Source: Eucommia ulmoides (lineage: Eukaryota > Streptophyta > Magnoliopsida > Garryales > Eucommiaceae). From it: a stretch of DNA of 64,000 nucleotides. Positions within the stretch are counted from its first letter, which is position 1; each line of letters opens with the position of its first letter. Below are positions 10,872 to 21,050 of this stretch, piece by piece. The notes beneath the pieces are model-generated. The model was not told the origin of the DNA and did no database searches. It worked only from the letters and a program-made list of their open reading frames with translations. The position numbers and the translations under genes were made by a program. The stretch is taken from NCBI GenBank assembly GCA_016647705.1, contig CM028328.1, positions 11,092,614 to 11,156,613 of the forward strand, in the 5' to 3' direction.

Positions 10872-10961
10872 AGCAACGAAGAAGAGAAGAGGTATCCCCT
10901 TTGTGAGGAGGAGATGGACTGGACGGATCTGCAATTTAAGCCCTGCCAATGTGGTTATCAG
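10872..10961 (+). pseudogene. Captured RING exon piece of a NOT4 (CCR4-NOT subunit 4)-like gene
   Basis: The frame reads SNEEEKRYPLCEEEMDWTDL then QFKPCQCGYQ, followed by a possible splice donor (CAG/GTTTGG). This resembles the start of plant NOT4, whose RING begins CPLCAEEMDLTDQQLKPCKC. NOT4 is an E3 ubiquitin ligase of the CCR4-NOT complex. Here the first zinc-binding cysteine is tyrosine and the rest of the RING is absent, so the piece is not functional. Its place inside a Helitron fits exon capture. Confidence 0.75.
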
Positions 10962-12159
10962 GTTTGGAGTTTGAAATCATATAGGCTCTAGAATAAATTC
11001 CCTTCCCCCTCTCCCATTATATATATGTTTTGGTAATGGGATTTGCTATTTTGCCTAAATAATAATTATTTTATATATTATTTCAATGTTCTTTTTTTTT
11101 TTTAATTTAATTTATGTTCTATTGTAGAATTAGAGGAAAGAGAGACAAGCTAGCGACGAGGGAGGGAAGCAGCTATAGAATCAGGTTAAATCTTTGTTCT
11201 GTGTTTCTGTTCCCGTTTGTTCTGAAATGTTAAGACCTAAGTAGAAACATGATTTTTAGTTGCATTGAGCAAGAGTGCTTTCAATGAAAATATCAATGGC
11301 ATATTCATTTTGTTCAGATATTCATTGTGGCTGTTGGTCAACATAGGATGAAGGTAATATTTCTTTAGTTGCTTCTTTTTGATTGGGTGTTGGTGTGCTG
11401 ATTCGTCTAAAATTTTGCCTCTAATTGTTGTTTTTTATTCTGGTATGAAGCATTTACGAACTCTTGCACACCACCTGTTTATGTAGGGTCTTTAATGAAA
11501 TTCACAGTGCCCTAACTCACAATGCCTTAACATGTCCATTTGTTCATTAGAAAGTGCTTTACAGTTATGCATATATATCTTTCGCCTCTGAAAACCAATG
11601 AATCGGATCCTTGCTCCTACAACCATAGCTTCAATTAGCGGCTTATGATGGTAAATTTCAATCATTTCTTCGATTTGTATATTGGAAATTTCTGGATTAT
11701 ACCATTGACTATGTTTTTTTCCTCCTGTTGCTGGGGATGAGCTGTTTTTCACTCCACTTCTTCAGTTTCTGTTGTATTTCTTTCGAGAACACATAACAGT
11801 ACAGAAATTGTCGATCAGCTTTTGCTGCGCTCATGGAGAGTGAAGGATCGTAGTTCAAATAAGGGGGAAGAAATTGTCGATCAGTCTGATTTGTACTCCT
11901 ACTAAACATTGAGGTAAAGAACAAAGAAATTGAAATACAAAAATTGCATTTTTCTAATTTATGATTCTGTTTTTTTTCCTTGGGCTGCATTATTTTTTCT
12001 TCTTCAGTTTGATAAATCTTAGAGATGGGTATTGCGAGATTGTTTATTTTAGTTTTTGGTCTGCATTATTCTTCATATTTGTGATTTGGGATTGTTTTAA
12101 TATCCATTCATAAGTCCAAGAACTCACCAGGAACTGACCATTTCTCAATTCTTCTCCAA

Positions 12160-12279
12160 TTAGCTAAGAAACCTATCCTCAAAGCTGCGGATCCTCCCAA
12201 AAAGGTTGTTTCCCCTCCCAATAAGGCGGCTGCAGTTGCATCTAAGAATGGTCACAAAGCTTCAAAATTGACTTGAAGG
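12160..12279 (+). pseudogene. Lys/Pro-rich exon-like piece, unidentified
   Basis: An open stretch reads AKKPILKAADPPKKVVSPPN and then KAAAVASKNGHKASKLT before a stop, flanked by AT-rich intron-like sequence. It resembles the basic tail of a nuclear or nucleolar protein but I cannot name it. It is probably another captured piece in Helitron 3. Confidence 0.35.
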
Positions 12280-15180
12280 TAAGGTAAGAACTTTGATTCT
12301 AAAAAATACGTTGTATGTAGTCGAGTGATTCGGCGAAGGTAATTTTTAAGTTCTCCAACTGATTGTTGTTGTAATATTTTTCTTTTGGGTCAAATTATTG
12401 TTTTAATTAAGCTGGACAAACAGATCCTCAACTATAGTAGTTAGTGAAACTCATGAAAAACAATTTGAGTAGGTTCAAGTGAGTGCTGATAAGAATGGCT
12501 CTGTTGCATGTATATTTCGGTTTGATTACTTTTCTCCATATATATTTCAGTTTGTTTGTTTTGGTTTATGTTGTGTGATGAGAAAGATCAATCTCGAGTG
12601 CATGTTGTTCCAGCATTTGCTCCCTATTATGCTCCTTAGGCAGAAGTACTTTTACTTACATTTATTTCCCTTGATGATATATAGTTTTCTCTTCCCTTTC
12701 TATTTGCTCTTTCCATTCTTTCATTTTCATATTCTATAATTCACTCATTTTTTATTGCTGGTTATGCACAGTGTAGTTATCGCCTTCAAGCCATGGATGC
12801 TATTTTGTGATGCACTCCAGTGTGGTTATGGTTTCAACTGGTTATGCACAATGTGTTTATGGTCTTCAAACTAATGAAAACAACCTTGCTTTGAGCCTGT
12901 TTAGCACAATGCAAGAGAAAGACACCGTATCACCGAACATTGTCATAAGTTGCATTTGATTGGTAAGAGTTGTTTTTAATTTTCAAGGTTTTGAGACATT
13001 GGCTTAATGGAAGGTTAATTTACTATTTGATCTAATTCATTTCGAGGTAATTCCTATAATAAAGTTTTTCCGGCTTTGAGAAATCCAGATATATATTGCA
13101 TGTACTGTTTCCGTAATATTTATTATTCTTTGTTTCAATTGTTTTTTTTTTTTTTTTTGGGTTTTGTTGTTGATCTGTTATGGATTTCCTGCAATTTTTA
13201 TATATTTGTCAGTTTGAATCTGTTCCAAATTCGTTAAAAAATGGTTATAATTTGTTTCAAATAATGGTTATATAATTTCAATTTGGTGATCCTCCTTTCT
13301 TGATTCATAAGTGATAATTCCTCGCCCTTTTCCTCTTTATTTATTTTTTTTTTTAATCTACTTAGCTTTGGAATATTTTCATCAATTTTGTTTTATATGC
13401 ATCCTTTTGTCTGTTACTTGAGCATAAAATGATACAATGGAGTTTGGTTGAAGATTGGTGTAATTGTTCCATACATTTCATGCCTTTGGCTGATTTTTTA
13501 TCCCTTTCTGCAGTTTTTGTTTGATCAATTTTTATTTTTGATCAATAGCTTATTTAATAAAAAATCTGCATATTTTAAGCTGACAAAATGCATTACCTAC
13601 TAATTTTTGTTGAACATTAAATTGATATATATCCATCGGTGGTTATGATATATATCCATTTTATTATTATTGTTATGTTGCCAGTTAAGATTTGTTGATG
13701 GTAACGATCTTATATCTACGAGCAATAGAAATTGCGCATGGGGACCTTCGCCATGTTGACCACTTAATTGAAACATATGAATTTATTAGTACCTTTTAAC
13801 CACTACTAACCACAATGCTGACCACTTAATGCTGACAAATAAATTCATCTGTTTCAGTTCATCTGATTAGTACCTTTTAATCACTACTAACTTTTAACCG
13901 CTTAATAATGAATCCTGTAGCAGAATTTTGTGTATGCAAATATCAATGCTGACCACTTAAATGAAAAAAATAAAGTTACAAATCAAAATTACATATTATT
14001 TTAGTTGCATAAACACTGTTATATCATATAAGCCACAAAAATATTGGCAGTTTACTGTAAATAAGCCAAGCAGTTGCGTTTTGTTGCTATTTCTGTGTCA
14101 GGTCATTTGAGATTTAGTTTATAAATTAATTATTTGTCTCAAGTACTATATTTATTCATCTATGTTATTATCTAGGTGAGTTTTTAAATTTTTTTCCTAT
14201 TAAAGATTTTTTTTTTCTTTGATTGCATAATTATATTATGAACCATGATATTAAAACTTACACATGTTTTAGTTTCAAAACATTTAGGCGGGGCAATTGC
14301 AACATATTGATGATATCTACTGTGCAAGAACGGAAGGACCTTGAAATCCCAGAACTAGAACCACTAGATCTCTCCCGCTCCTGGAGTCATGTTTTAAATG
14401 GTACCTCTCTCTCAAATCTACTGCATTTAATTTTCAATTTGCTTTTTTTTTTTTTTTTTTTTGCAACCACTGGATTTTGTTTAGGGATTTTTATTTCATT
14501 TATCTTAAGGAATTAATTTGATTTAGTTTTATGAATTTTGATTCCATTTCTTCATTCTAGGAATTTAATTTATTTTAGGGATTGTGTCCCATTCTTGATT
14601 TGATTCTTCATTCTACTCATTTTATATGCCTTGAGTGTCGGGCATTGTTGCGAAACTCTACAATTTGGTTGCCGAGAGATCAAAACACCAGATTGGAAAG
14701 GCTTTACGACCGGTACTGTAACAATCTTTCTTTGTTCCCGGCTGTGTTCTTCAGATTCTGGTTGAGGTACGAAGAAATTTAATCTTCTTCAATGGTTTTT
14801 CTATATGCATTTAGATCTACTGAATTGGGTTTTTGATTAGGGTTTTATGAGTTTTTCTCAATTTGATTATCATGCACAGAATTCTCTTCTTTGTTGAATT
14901 GATTCTAATTTCATTACATTGATTTCATTTCATATAGATGACCCGTTTGGTTGTTTTTCAATTCAGTAAATTCGACTATTTTTTTAATATTTGACAATTT
15001 TGTGAATTTGTTGAATTTAAAATTTGGCTGTAAAAATTAAAAATGTTCAAGTTAGGTTAATATCACAGGTTCATCCAGGTGTAGACGACAGTTTTGCAGT
15101 GTGGGACGGTCTCTTATCCACTTTCAGCTGTAAGGTAGAGGTTTTGATGCTCCGAGCCCGCTGTCTTTCGAGTGCAAATA
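12280..15180 (+). other. Helitron 3 interior without recognised genes
   Basis: AT-rich sequence with short exon-like bits (about 14280..14400, reading RKDLEIPELEPLDLSRSW, and about 14640..14720). No family is recognised and no complete gene is supported. Confidence 0.4.
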
Positions 15181-15214
15181 AATGATGCATGGTGAGTTTG
15201 ATCTGGTGGTTTTT

Positions 15215-15360
15215 TGTTTCTGTTTCTGTTCTGTTCCCTGTTTCGGTTTTTGTTTCTGTTCCCTGTTTCTGTTTCTGTTCCCTGTTCCCTATTTCTGTTC
15301 TGTTCCCTATTTCTGTTCTGTTCCCGTTCCCTGTTTCTGTTTCCGTTTCTGTTCTTAACA
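15215..15360 (+). repeat. Pyrimidine-rich CTGTTTCTGTTCC microsatellite
   Basis: Irregular repeats of CTGTTTCTGTTCC and CCTATTTCTGTT. They account for the repetitive open frames on both strands here. Confidence 0.75.
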
Positions 15361-15862
15361 TTAGGTGTTGGTTAGTGGTTATATTGGTGATTGTTTATTT
15401 GTACTCGGGTATATTGATGATTGTTTCTCATTAATTGAATGGTTATTGAACCTTTTGTATAAGATTAATCAGATCAAATTAATAGTGAGTTGAATGTTTT
15501 TTACATAATAATACTACCGAAGAGGTTAAGAAAATATTGGGGAAGGGCCATGGGTAAGTGAAACGCCATCTTAATGTATAAAAGCATTCATTAATTTCGT
15601 TGATTGTTGTACGAATTGGGTGAAAAAGTTTTACATTGGTGGAGATATTATAAGGTAATTAAGTTATTGTTATTTGTTTTAGTAATGTTTGTTTCAGGCA
15701 CGGATTTGTTGTCTTTGAAAACACGTGTTAACAATTTAAATTCATTATTGTTTTTTATGTTTGTGGTTGTGGTTACTGGCAGTATATTCTGTAATGTTTT
15801 TTTTATGTTGGGTCTGTTGATTTTTCTACTTAATTGCGTAAGTATTAGGTTTTCTTTTTTCG

Positions 15863-15893
15863 CCCGTGCCTTCAGGCACGGGTTATACGCTAG
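15863..15893 (+). other. Helitron 3' terminal hairpin and CTAG end (Helitron 3)
   Basis: Perfect 8-bp stem with TTCA loop followed by TTATACGCTAG. It is the least decayed of the three copies. Confidence 0.88.
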
Positions 15894-16075
15894 TATATAT
15901 ATATAATATGACTATTTTATCCCTTCAAAAAAGCTATTTCTTTTATTTTTTATAAAAAATCTAACAGAATGATAATTTAAAACTGAGAATATATTTAAAG
16001 AGTTTAAATTGAAATGAAAAAAATCTATTAGACTATATAGAAACGTGTTAATAGTTAGAAAGTTTAAAATTAATA

Positions 16076-16450
16076 ATTTATGTATACTATGTTTTTCTTT
16101 TATATTATTTTTTTATTTAATTTTTATAATTTTAGTATTATTACTTAATTTAATATATATAAATTAAAAAAAAATTAATATACATAATTTTTACATATTA
16201 TATTTTCTATTTATATTATTTTTTTAATTTAATTTTATAAATTTAATATTTTAATATCATTACTAAATTTAATGTGCATATATTATTTTTTTAATTTTTT
16301 AAAATTTAATATTCATAATTTTTATATATTATATTTCTTTTTTATATTATTTTTTGTAATTTAATTTTTATAAATTAATATGAATAGTAAATTTAATGTC
16401 ATTATATTATTTCTATTGATTAATATATACAGAAAAAAATATTCTCTTCT
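16076..16450. repeat. AT-rich tandem array, part 3
   Basis: The same repeat phrases as at 149..349 and 2184..2499 (AAATTTAATGTGCATATATT, TTCATAATTTTTATATATTA), right of the Pack-MULE. No gene is seen. Confidence 0.6.
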
Positions 16451-16757
16451 CAATTATATTAAAAATTGTATTCTCTCTCCTTAGGTATAAAATATATAAA
16501 ATTAAATAAAAATATAGTTTATATTCATATTAATTTAAAAGATCAATCCGAACCATTTTTTATGTATAAGATAAAGAATGATTTAGAATATTTATTTCCG
16601 TAGAACTATTTAGAATGTTTATTTCCGTTTGTTTTATTATATAGATACGTAAACAGCTTATTTTAAGCTCACAATTTTATTGGTACACAAATTGGGCTCC
16701 AAAAAACTCCTGAAGAAGAAAGAATGTTCCCAAAAAAATTTGACAATTTTGACATTA

Positions 16758-19718
16758 TCAAAAATCATGAACCCGAATATTGAGCCTTCGGAGCCAAATA
16801 GAATGAAGAATCATATGAAACAAATCAAACCTTTTTGGTTGTCCATTTATTGCAAAATGCCTTTGCACTTGCTTCACCCTCCTATGCATCCTCAAGTATT
16901 GACTTTGGGACACCGCCCTCAATATCCTCTTTATGTTCCCTATATCCTTAACCTCCACCACTATCGAGAACGCCCTCCAATTGATGACGTCACTGAACGG
17001 CGGCACGTACCCGTTGGAAATCAGCACCGGCACGCACTCCGCGTAAATGGCCTCCACTATCCGGGGACTGGCGACTTCATATCCGCTAGGGCAGAGGCAG
17101 AACCGGCTCTTTTTCATCATCGACTCGTAAGAAACGCCGGCGGGCAGGGAATCGTAGACCTGTACGTCTTGGTCTTTGCCTTTCCAGTGGTCGAGGAGGA
17201 GGGATCGGATGTGGCCGTGGAGGCGGCCGGCGAAGAAGGCGAGGATTGGACGGAGGCGAGGGGAGGGGCCGCCGAGAAGTCCGGCGATTTCGCCGGTCTT
17301 GAGGTGGATTTCTGGTAGCGAAACGTCTTTGAGGGGGTTGAAGCCTTCGGAGGTGTTGGCGTTGCAGAGGACTCTGATGGAGTGGTTGAATAGTTGCGGG
17401 ACATAAGATGATGAATATGGCCCCTGAAAATTAAATTTTAAAAATAATAAAAATTAAATCAAAATACAAAAGGAGCAAAAAACCAATATTAGCATGAAAC
17501 ACTATTATTTTTATTTGAATATCTACTCTAATAGTAATGGTAAATTAGCGTGTTATTTTTTTTTTTATTCAAATTAAAATTAACCAAATAAAACTAATTC
17601 AATCCAATCTAACCCAAATAAAATAAAATTAACCAATTAATCTAACTCAAATTACTCAACGTAAGTAAAATAAAATTAATAAACTAAACTCTATCAAACT
17701 TAATTAAACACAAATAAACACAACTTATTTAAACTCAAATCAAATTTAATTAACCAAAATTATAATAAATCTAACAAATCCTAACCCATCCTATCAATCC
17801 AACCGTATTTAAACCCAAATTAACTAATTAACCTACTCGCCCACTAACCCAACATTTTTTGCTCTTGTTTTGCATGTGTCATATTTGACACATGCAAGGC
17901 ATCTGTATCAAAATGGTACACATGATAACACATTTATTGGAATGCATTTTGATTTCAAAATAGTTAAAAATTGAGATGACACAAAGAATAGCACAACCCT
18001 CGGAATTATTCAATTTGAACTTTTTTTTGGTTACCCAATCATGGCAGGAGAGCATGAAATGGTCGGCGCCAAGGCTCCGGTTCCAGAAGATGTGTCTGGA
18101 GGAAACGACGTCGATGTAGTCGGCGACGGTTCTGCCGATGGCTTGCCTGTCAGGAGTCCCCGGCTCGTACAGGTATTGAACCATCACCACCACGCTGAAC
18201 GGCAAGAAATAAACAAAGGCCTCGTTTGGATCGCGCGTTCTGTAAAAATTGCCTTTCTCCATCTCATGAATGAACCTCCCCTCCGTCGAGTATATGCTTC
18301 TGCATGGTCCAGTGTGGAACATCGGAAGCTCCCCTTCTTCGTACACGTATATCTTGAACACCTTCTCCATTTCCAAATAGCTCCTAATCATTTAAAAATA
18401 AAAATAAAAAATAGTGATAACTAACAGCTCAAGCGACAAGACACGTTTGAGTTAAAACAGTTGAGGGATCTCTGCAAAGTCAGAAATTCGAGTCTGCAGA
18501 AAGACACTTGTTGGGAAGGGCAGCCACAGAATCCCAAACGAGATTAGTTTCACACCCTGTATGGGAGTTAATATATATAATCTAATACCCATATTTAGGT
18601 GCGATTCTCATAGATTATTTGACAACGAGATAATGATAAAATATATTAAACCCATGATTGCACAGATGATTTGATTACGAAAAAAGGAGAAATTAATTCT
18701 TATAAATAATTTTAATATCATTTTAAGACCGATTAAAATAACTCCTAGAAATATTCGAACTATCAACAAATAACTTACACTTTATAAAAATATAGTTAAA
18801 TTACACCATGTACCCTTGAAGTTTAACTGCAAGTTTCATGCTGTTTTTAATTTTTAAAATTTTGTACATTAGTCCTTATTCTTTTATTTTATTGTTAATT
18901 GACCTAATTCTACACTGCAAAGGGGGATAAATTATTGGTTGGAAATTTGAATTGGATCAATTAGTACCGATGAAAAGCATTGGCGTTATGGTAGATGGGA
19001 CCCTGCGGAACATAATCCGGATCCTGATGAATCGATTTCATGGCGGTGCTTCGATTTTGAGTAGCTTCTCTAATTGAAGAACGTGCTTTTGCCAAAATCG
19101 CTTCCACCCTCTCCAACGGCCTGTTTCTGCTTTCACCCCTCCTGATATCTTGCTTCTCTTCCTATTATATCTCAATCAAAAGATACAAAATCGTTAAAAA
19201 TTGGGGTCCTAATGAATATAACATGAAATTGCGAGGTCGAATTTGAATTTTTACAAGTGTAAAATGATATTTTCAATTTTTTTTTAATACTTTTCAACAA
19301 AAAATGCCCTAAAAAACTTTATCATTCAAAGTTTTTTTTTACCAAAAAGAAGATAAAAAAATCCACAAAAATAAAATAAAAAAATATTCGCAGCTCTTAC
19401 CGATTGGGGTTGAACACCAGTTGCATTTTCAGCTAGCATTTTTTGGTGAGACCAGACCTCCGACAAGGAGGAACTATTTGTTGAAGATTCATCCTCCATA
19501 ACCAAATCTGAAGGCTTATTGCTTTCTTCTTTGCTATAAGCAAGAGAACGAACACTCAAAATATTAACAGAACTCCACGCCCATGGAGGTGACAAAGAAA
19601 CCAAAGATCTCTCATGGCCAAAATCACCGAAACCGAACACAATCACAACCAACAGAGCCAAACCCAGGAACAGTGAAGAAGAGCATGAACTCAAATGGAG
19701 CTTTCTTAAAACCCACAT
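16758..19718 (-). CDS. Exostosin-family (GT47) glycosyltransferase, four exons, intact
   Basis: I read exons 19401..19718, 18968..19161, 18035..18383 and 16758..17423, all with GT-AG borders and matching phases, giving 508 aa and a stop. Residues about 15-31 are one membrane anchor after a short basic start, so it should be a type II Golgi protein. The exostosin domain (about 172-460) begins YLEMEKVFKIYVYEEGE and includes LPFSVVVMVQYLYEP, LSCHDWGPY across an exon border, NTSEGFNPLKDVSLPE and the conserved SPRIVEAIYAECVPVLIS (about 406-423). Relatives act on cell-wall polysaccharides; the exact substrate is not known from sequence. It is closest in style to the Arabidopsis At5g03795/At5g25310-type group. 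Length is normal for the family. Exon 4 is GC-rich in its first half. Confidence 0.93.
17570..17850. repeat. G-poor tract in intron 3 of the GT47 gene
   Basis: On the plus strand this stretch is A/C/T-rich and almost without G, with recurring AACCCAAA, TTAACCAA and AAATAAAAT phrases. On the transcribed strand it is therefore U/G-rich with very little C. No gene is seen; the intron runs 17424..18034. Confidence 0.55.
18421..18600 (+). mobile_element. Possible tRNA-derived SINE in intron 2 of the GT47 gene
   Basis: The sequence has an A-box-like AGCTCAAGCGACAAG and, about 60 bases on, a B-box-like AATTCGAGTC, the spacing of a Pol III promoter. A SINE-like unrelated tail and an AT-rich end follow. 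It lies antisense to the host gene in its largest non-terminal intron. It could also be a chance match. Confidence 0.4.
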
Positions 19719-20145
19719 TTTCGTTTTCTTTAAAGAGACTGAAAATCTCTTTGGTTTTGAGGTAGAAGAAGAGGGAGGAGTATTCCAACTATTTGATGCA
19801 TTGCTTGGGTGAAAGTTATTCTTTGCGGCTCATGGGGTGACCTTTTTTTTGGATTAATTAAATGGGCAAAAAGGGTATATGGATTGGTAGCTTTTATGGG
19901 GATGAGTACAGCCATGCAAAGATAGCATAAAGATGAAAACTTGAAACTCTTTTGGGCTCTTGATTTTTGTGATATTTTTTGGGAAATTGCTTTATATTTT
20001 TCAACGCCATCCATAAATTAATGAGGAAAAAAAAAAAAAAATTTATGTACAAGTTGGCATTAATTGAACCATGTTATGTAGATACCAGTATAGAAGTAAA
20101 GAATAATTTTGATCTTCGATCGTTTATTTAAGAAAATAATAATAG
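19719..20145 (-). other. 5' flank of the GT47 gene
   Basis: Upstream sequence of the glycosyltransferase gene. It is AT-rich with no other gene; the promoter should lie here, but I see no decisive TATA box or element. Confidence 0.5.
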
Positions 20146-20149
20146 AGAT

Positions 20150-20460
20150 CTCTGCATAGCACCCCTGAAATTTTGGAGAAATCTTACTTTAGTGTTTGTA
20201 CTTTTAATTTGAACATATTAAACCTGGAAGTATCTAAATCGTGTCAAGTCGATATAAATCGGTAACTCTGTCATTTTTTATGATGGAAAGGAGCTACGTG
20301 TCAAATACGAAATCATCCACGTGGTTGAATTCCGACATGAAAAATAACGGAATGACCGATTTGGTACAATCTGGATACTTTAAAGTTTAATGTATTCAAA
20401 TTGAAAGTATAAGGGCTAAAGTGAAATTTTATATAACTTTAGAGGTACAAAGTGCAAAAA
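20150..20460. mobile_element. MITE with long imperfect TIRs
   Basis: The left half, starting near TGCATAGCACCCCTGAAATT, is mirrored by the right half ending GAGGTACAAAGTGCA. Shared phrases include ACTTTAGTG/CACTTTAGC, TACTTTCAATTTGAAYA and ATTAAACY. The ends, length (about 310 bp) and lack of coding sequence fit a MITE, perhaps MULE-derived. It lies about 430 bp upstream of the GT47 start codon. Confidence 0.65.
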
Positions 20461-20484
20461 GATCATAATAATAAGAAGAAGAAA

Positions 20485-20552
20485 AAGGGGAATGGTTAGA
20501 ATGCTCAACATGGAAGGTAAGGGGAATGGTTAGAATGCTCAACATGGAAGGT
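20485..20552 (+). repeat. Exact 34-bp tandem duplication
   Basis: Two identical adjacent units, beginning AAGGGGAATGGTTAGAATGC and ending ATGGAAGGT. Confidence 0.95.
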
Positions 20553-20635
20553 ATGTTGTGGGAGAAGGAATGAAGTGAGAAAGAAAAAAATAGATTGAGA
20601 CCTGTGATGAAATGAGATAACATATGCTCATTACA

Positions 20636-20905
20636 AGGCGGACGCATAAAGTTTACTAAGCGGGAACATTTTATAAATTATAAAATGAAATATTATAAAA
20701 AATTAAACAAAAAACTATAAAAAATAAAATTATACTTACTTGAACAAATCAACTTTAATAATTTACTCAAACGTAGTAACTAAATTATTATTAAGAGAAT
20801 TTATCAGTTTTTGTAAATTTATAAATTTAAATTAAATTAGTTTATATCGCATTCTAAAAATATTTATTTTATCATAAAATTATTCTTTTTACTCATACAA
20901 GCGTG

Positions 20906-20941
<36 letters not shown>

Positions 20942-21050
20942 GATTTTTACATTAATTAGACAAAAAATTTAACTATAATGTATCATTAAAAAAAAAAAAA
21001 ATGAGTAGGGGCCAAGCCCCTACTTGACACTACCTAGATCCGCCCATGGC
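20636..21050. mobile_element. Possible short inverted-repeat element
   Basis: The ends carry GGCGGACGC and GATCCGCCC in mirrored order, and the right end contains AGGGGCCAAGCCCCTA, a small palindrome. CTCATT occurs just outside both ends. A TA run lies inside. The borders are tentative. Confidence 0.35.

Larger units (their letters stand above)
9947..15893 (+). mobile_element. Helitron 3 (5' end tentative) carrying gene pieces
   Basis: The 3' end is secure: hairpin CCCGTGCC-TTCA-GGCACGGG, then TTATACGCTAG (ends 15893) before T. The insert splits the right TIR of the Pack-MULE inside its TA run, since TIR sequence stops near 9946 and resumes at 15894. A TC dinucleotide after A at 9947 is the best candidate start, but the following bases do not resemble the 5' ends of Helitrons 1 and 2, so it could be off by some 20 bases. 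The cargo includes a 119-bp tandem duplication (10178..10420), a NOT4 RING exon piece, a Lys/Pro-rich piece and other unassigned exon-like bits. No Rep/helicase is seen. Confidence 0.6.
2500..16075. mobile_element. Pack-MULE-like element, heavily nested
   Basis: The left TIR (2500 to about 2795) matches in reverse complement two separated pieces: 15894..about 16075 (outer part) and about 9860..9946 (inner part). Shared features in order are CATTTTAAACCCTTTAACTA, a CTCAGTTTTAAAT phrase, GGGTAAAATAG, a TA run, a T-rich tract, ATATCATCC, a CT/CA run and AGCAACAATG. The element therefore had TIRs of nearly 300 bp, and the right one is split by the insert at 9947..15893. The left flank TAAATTTAT and the right flank near 16072 (TAATTTAT) may be a decayed target duplication. 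Inside the TIRs lie a peroxiredoxin piece, an ABCI-type ATPase piece and a long foldback element. No MuDR-type transposase is seen. Confidence 0.65.

Noticed and set aside
17117-17406. Open frames on both strands over GT47 exon 4
   Set aside because: They are shadows in other frames of the GC-rich true exon.
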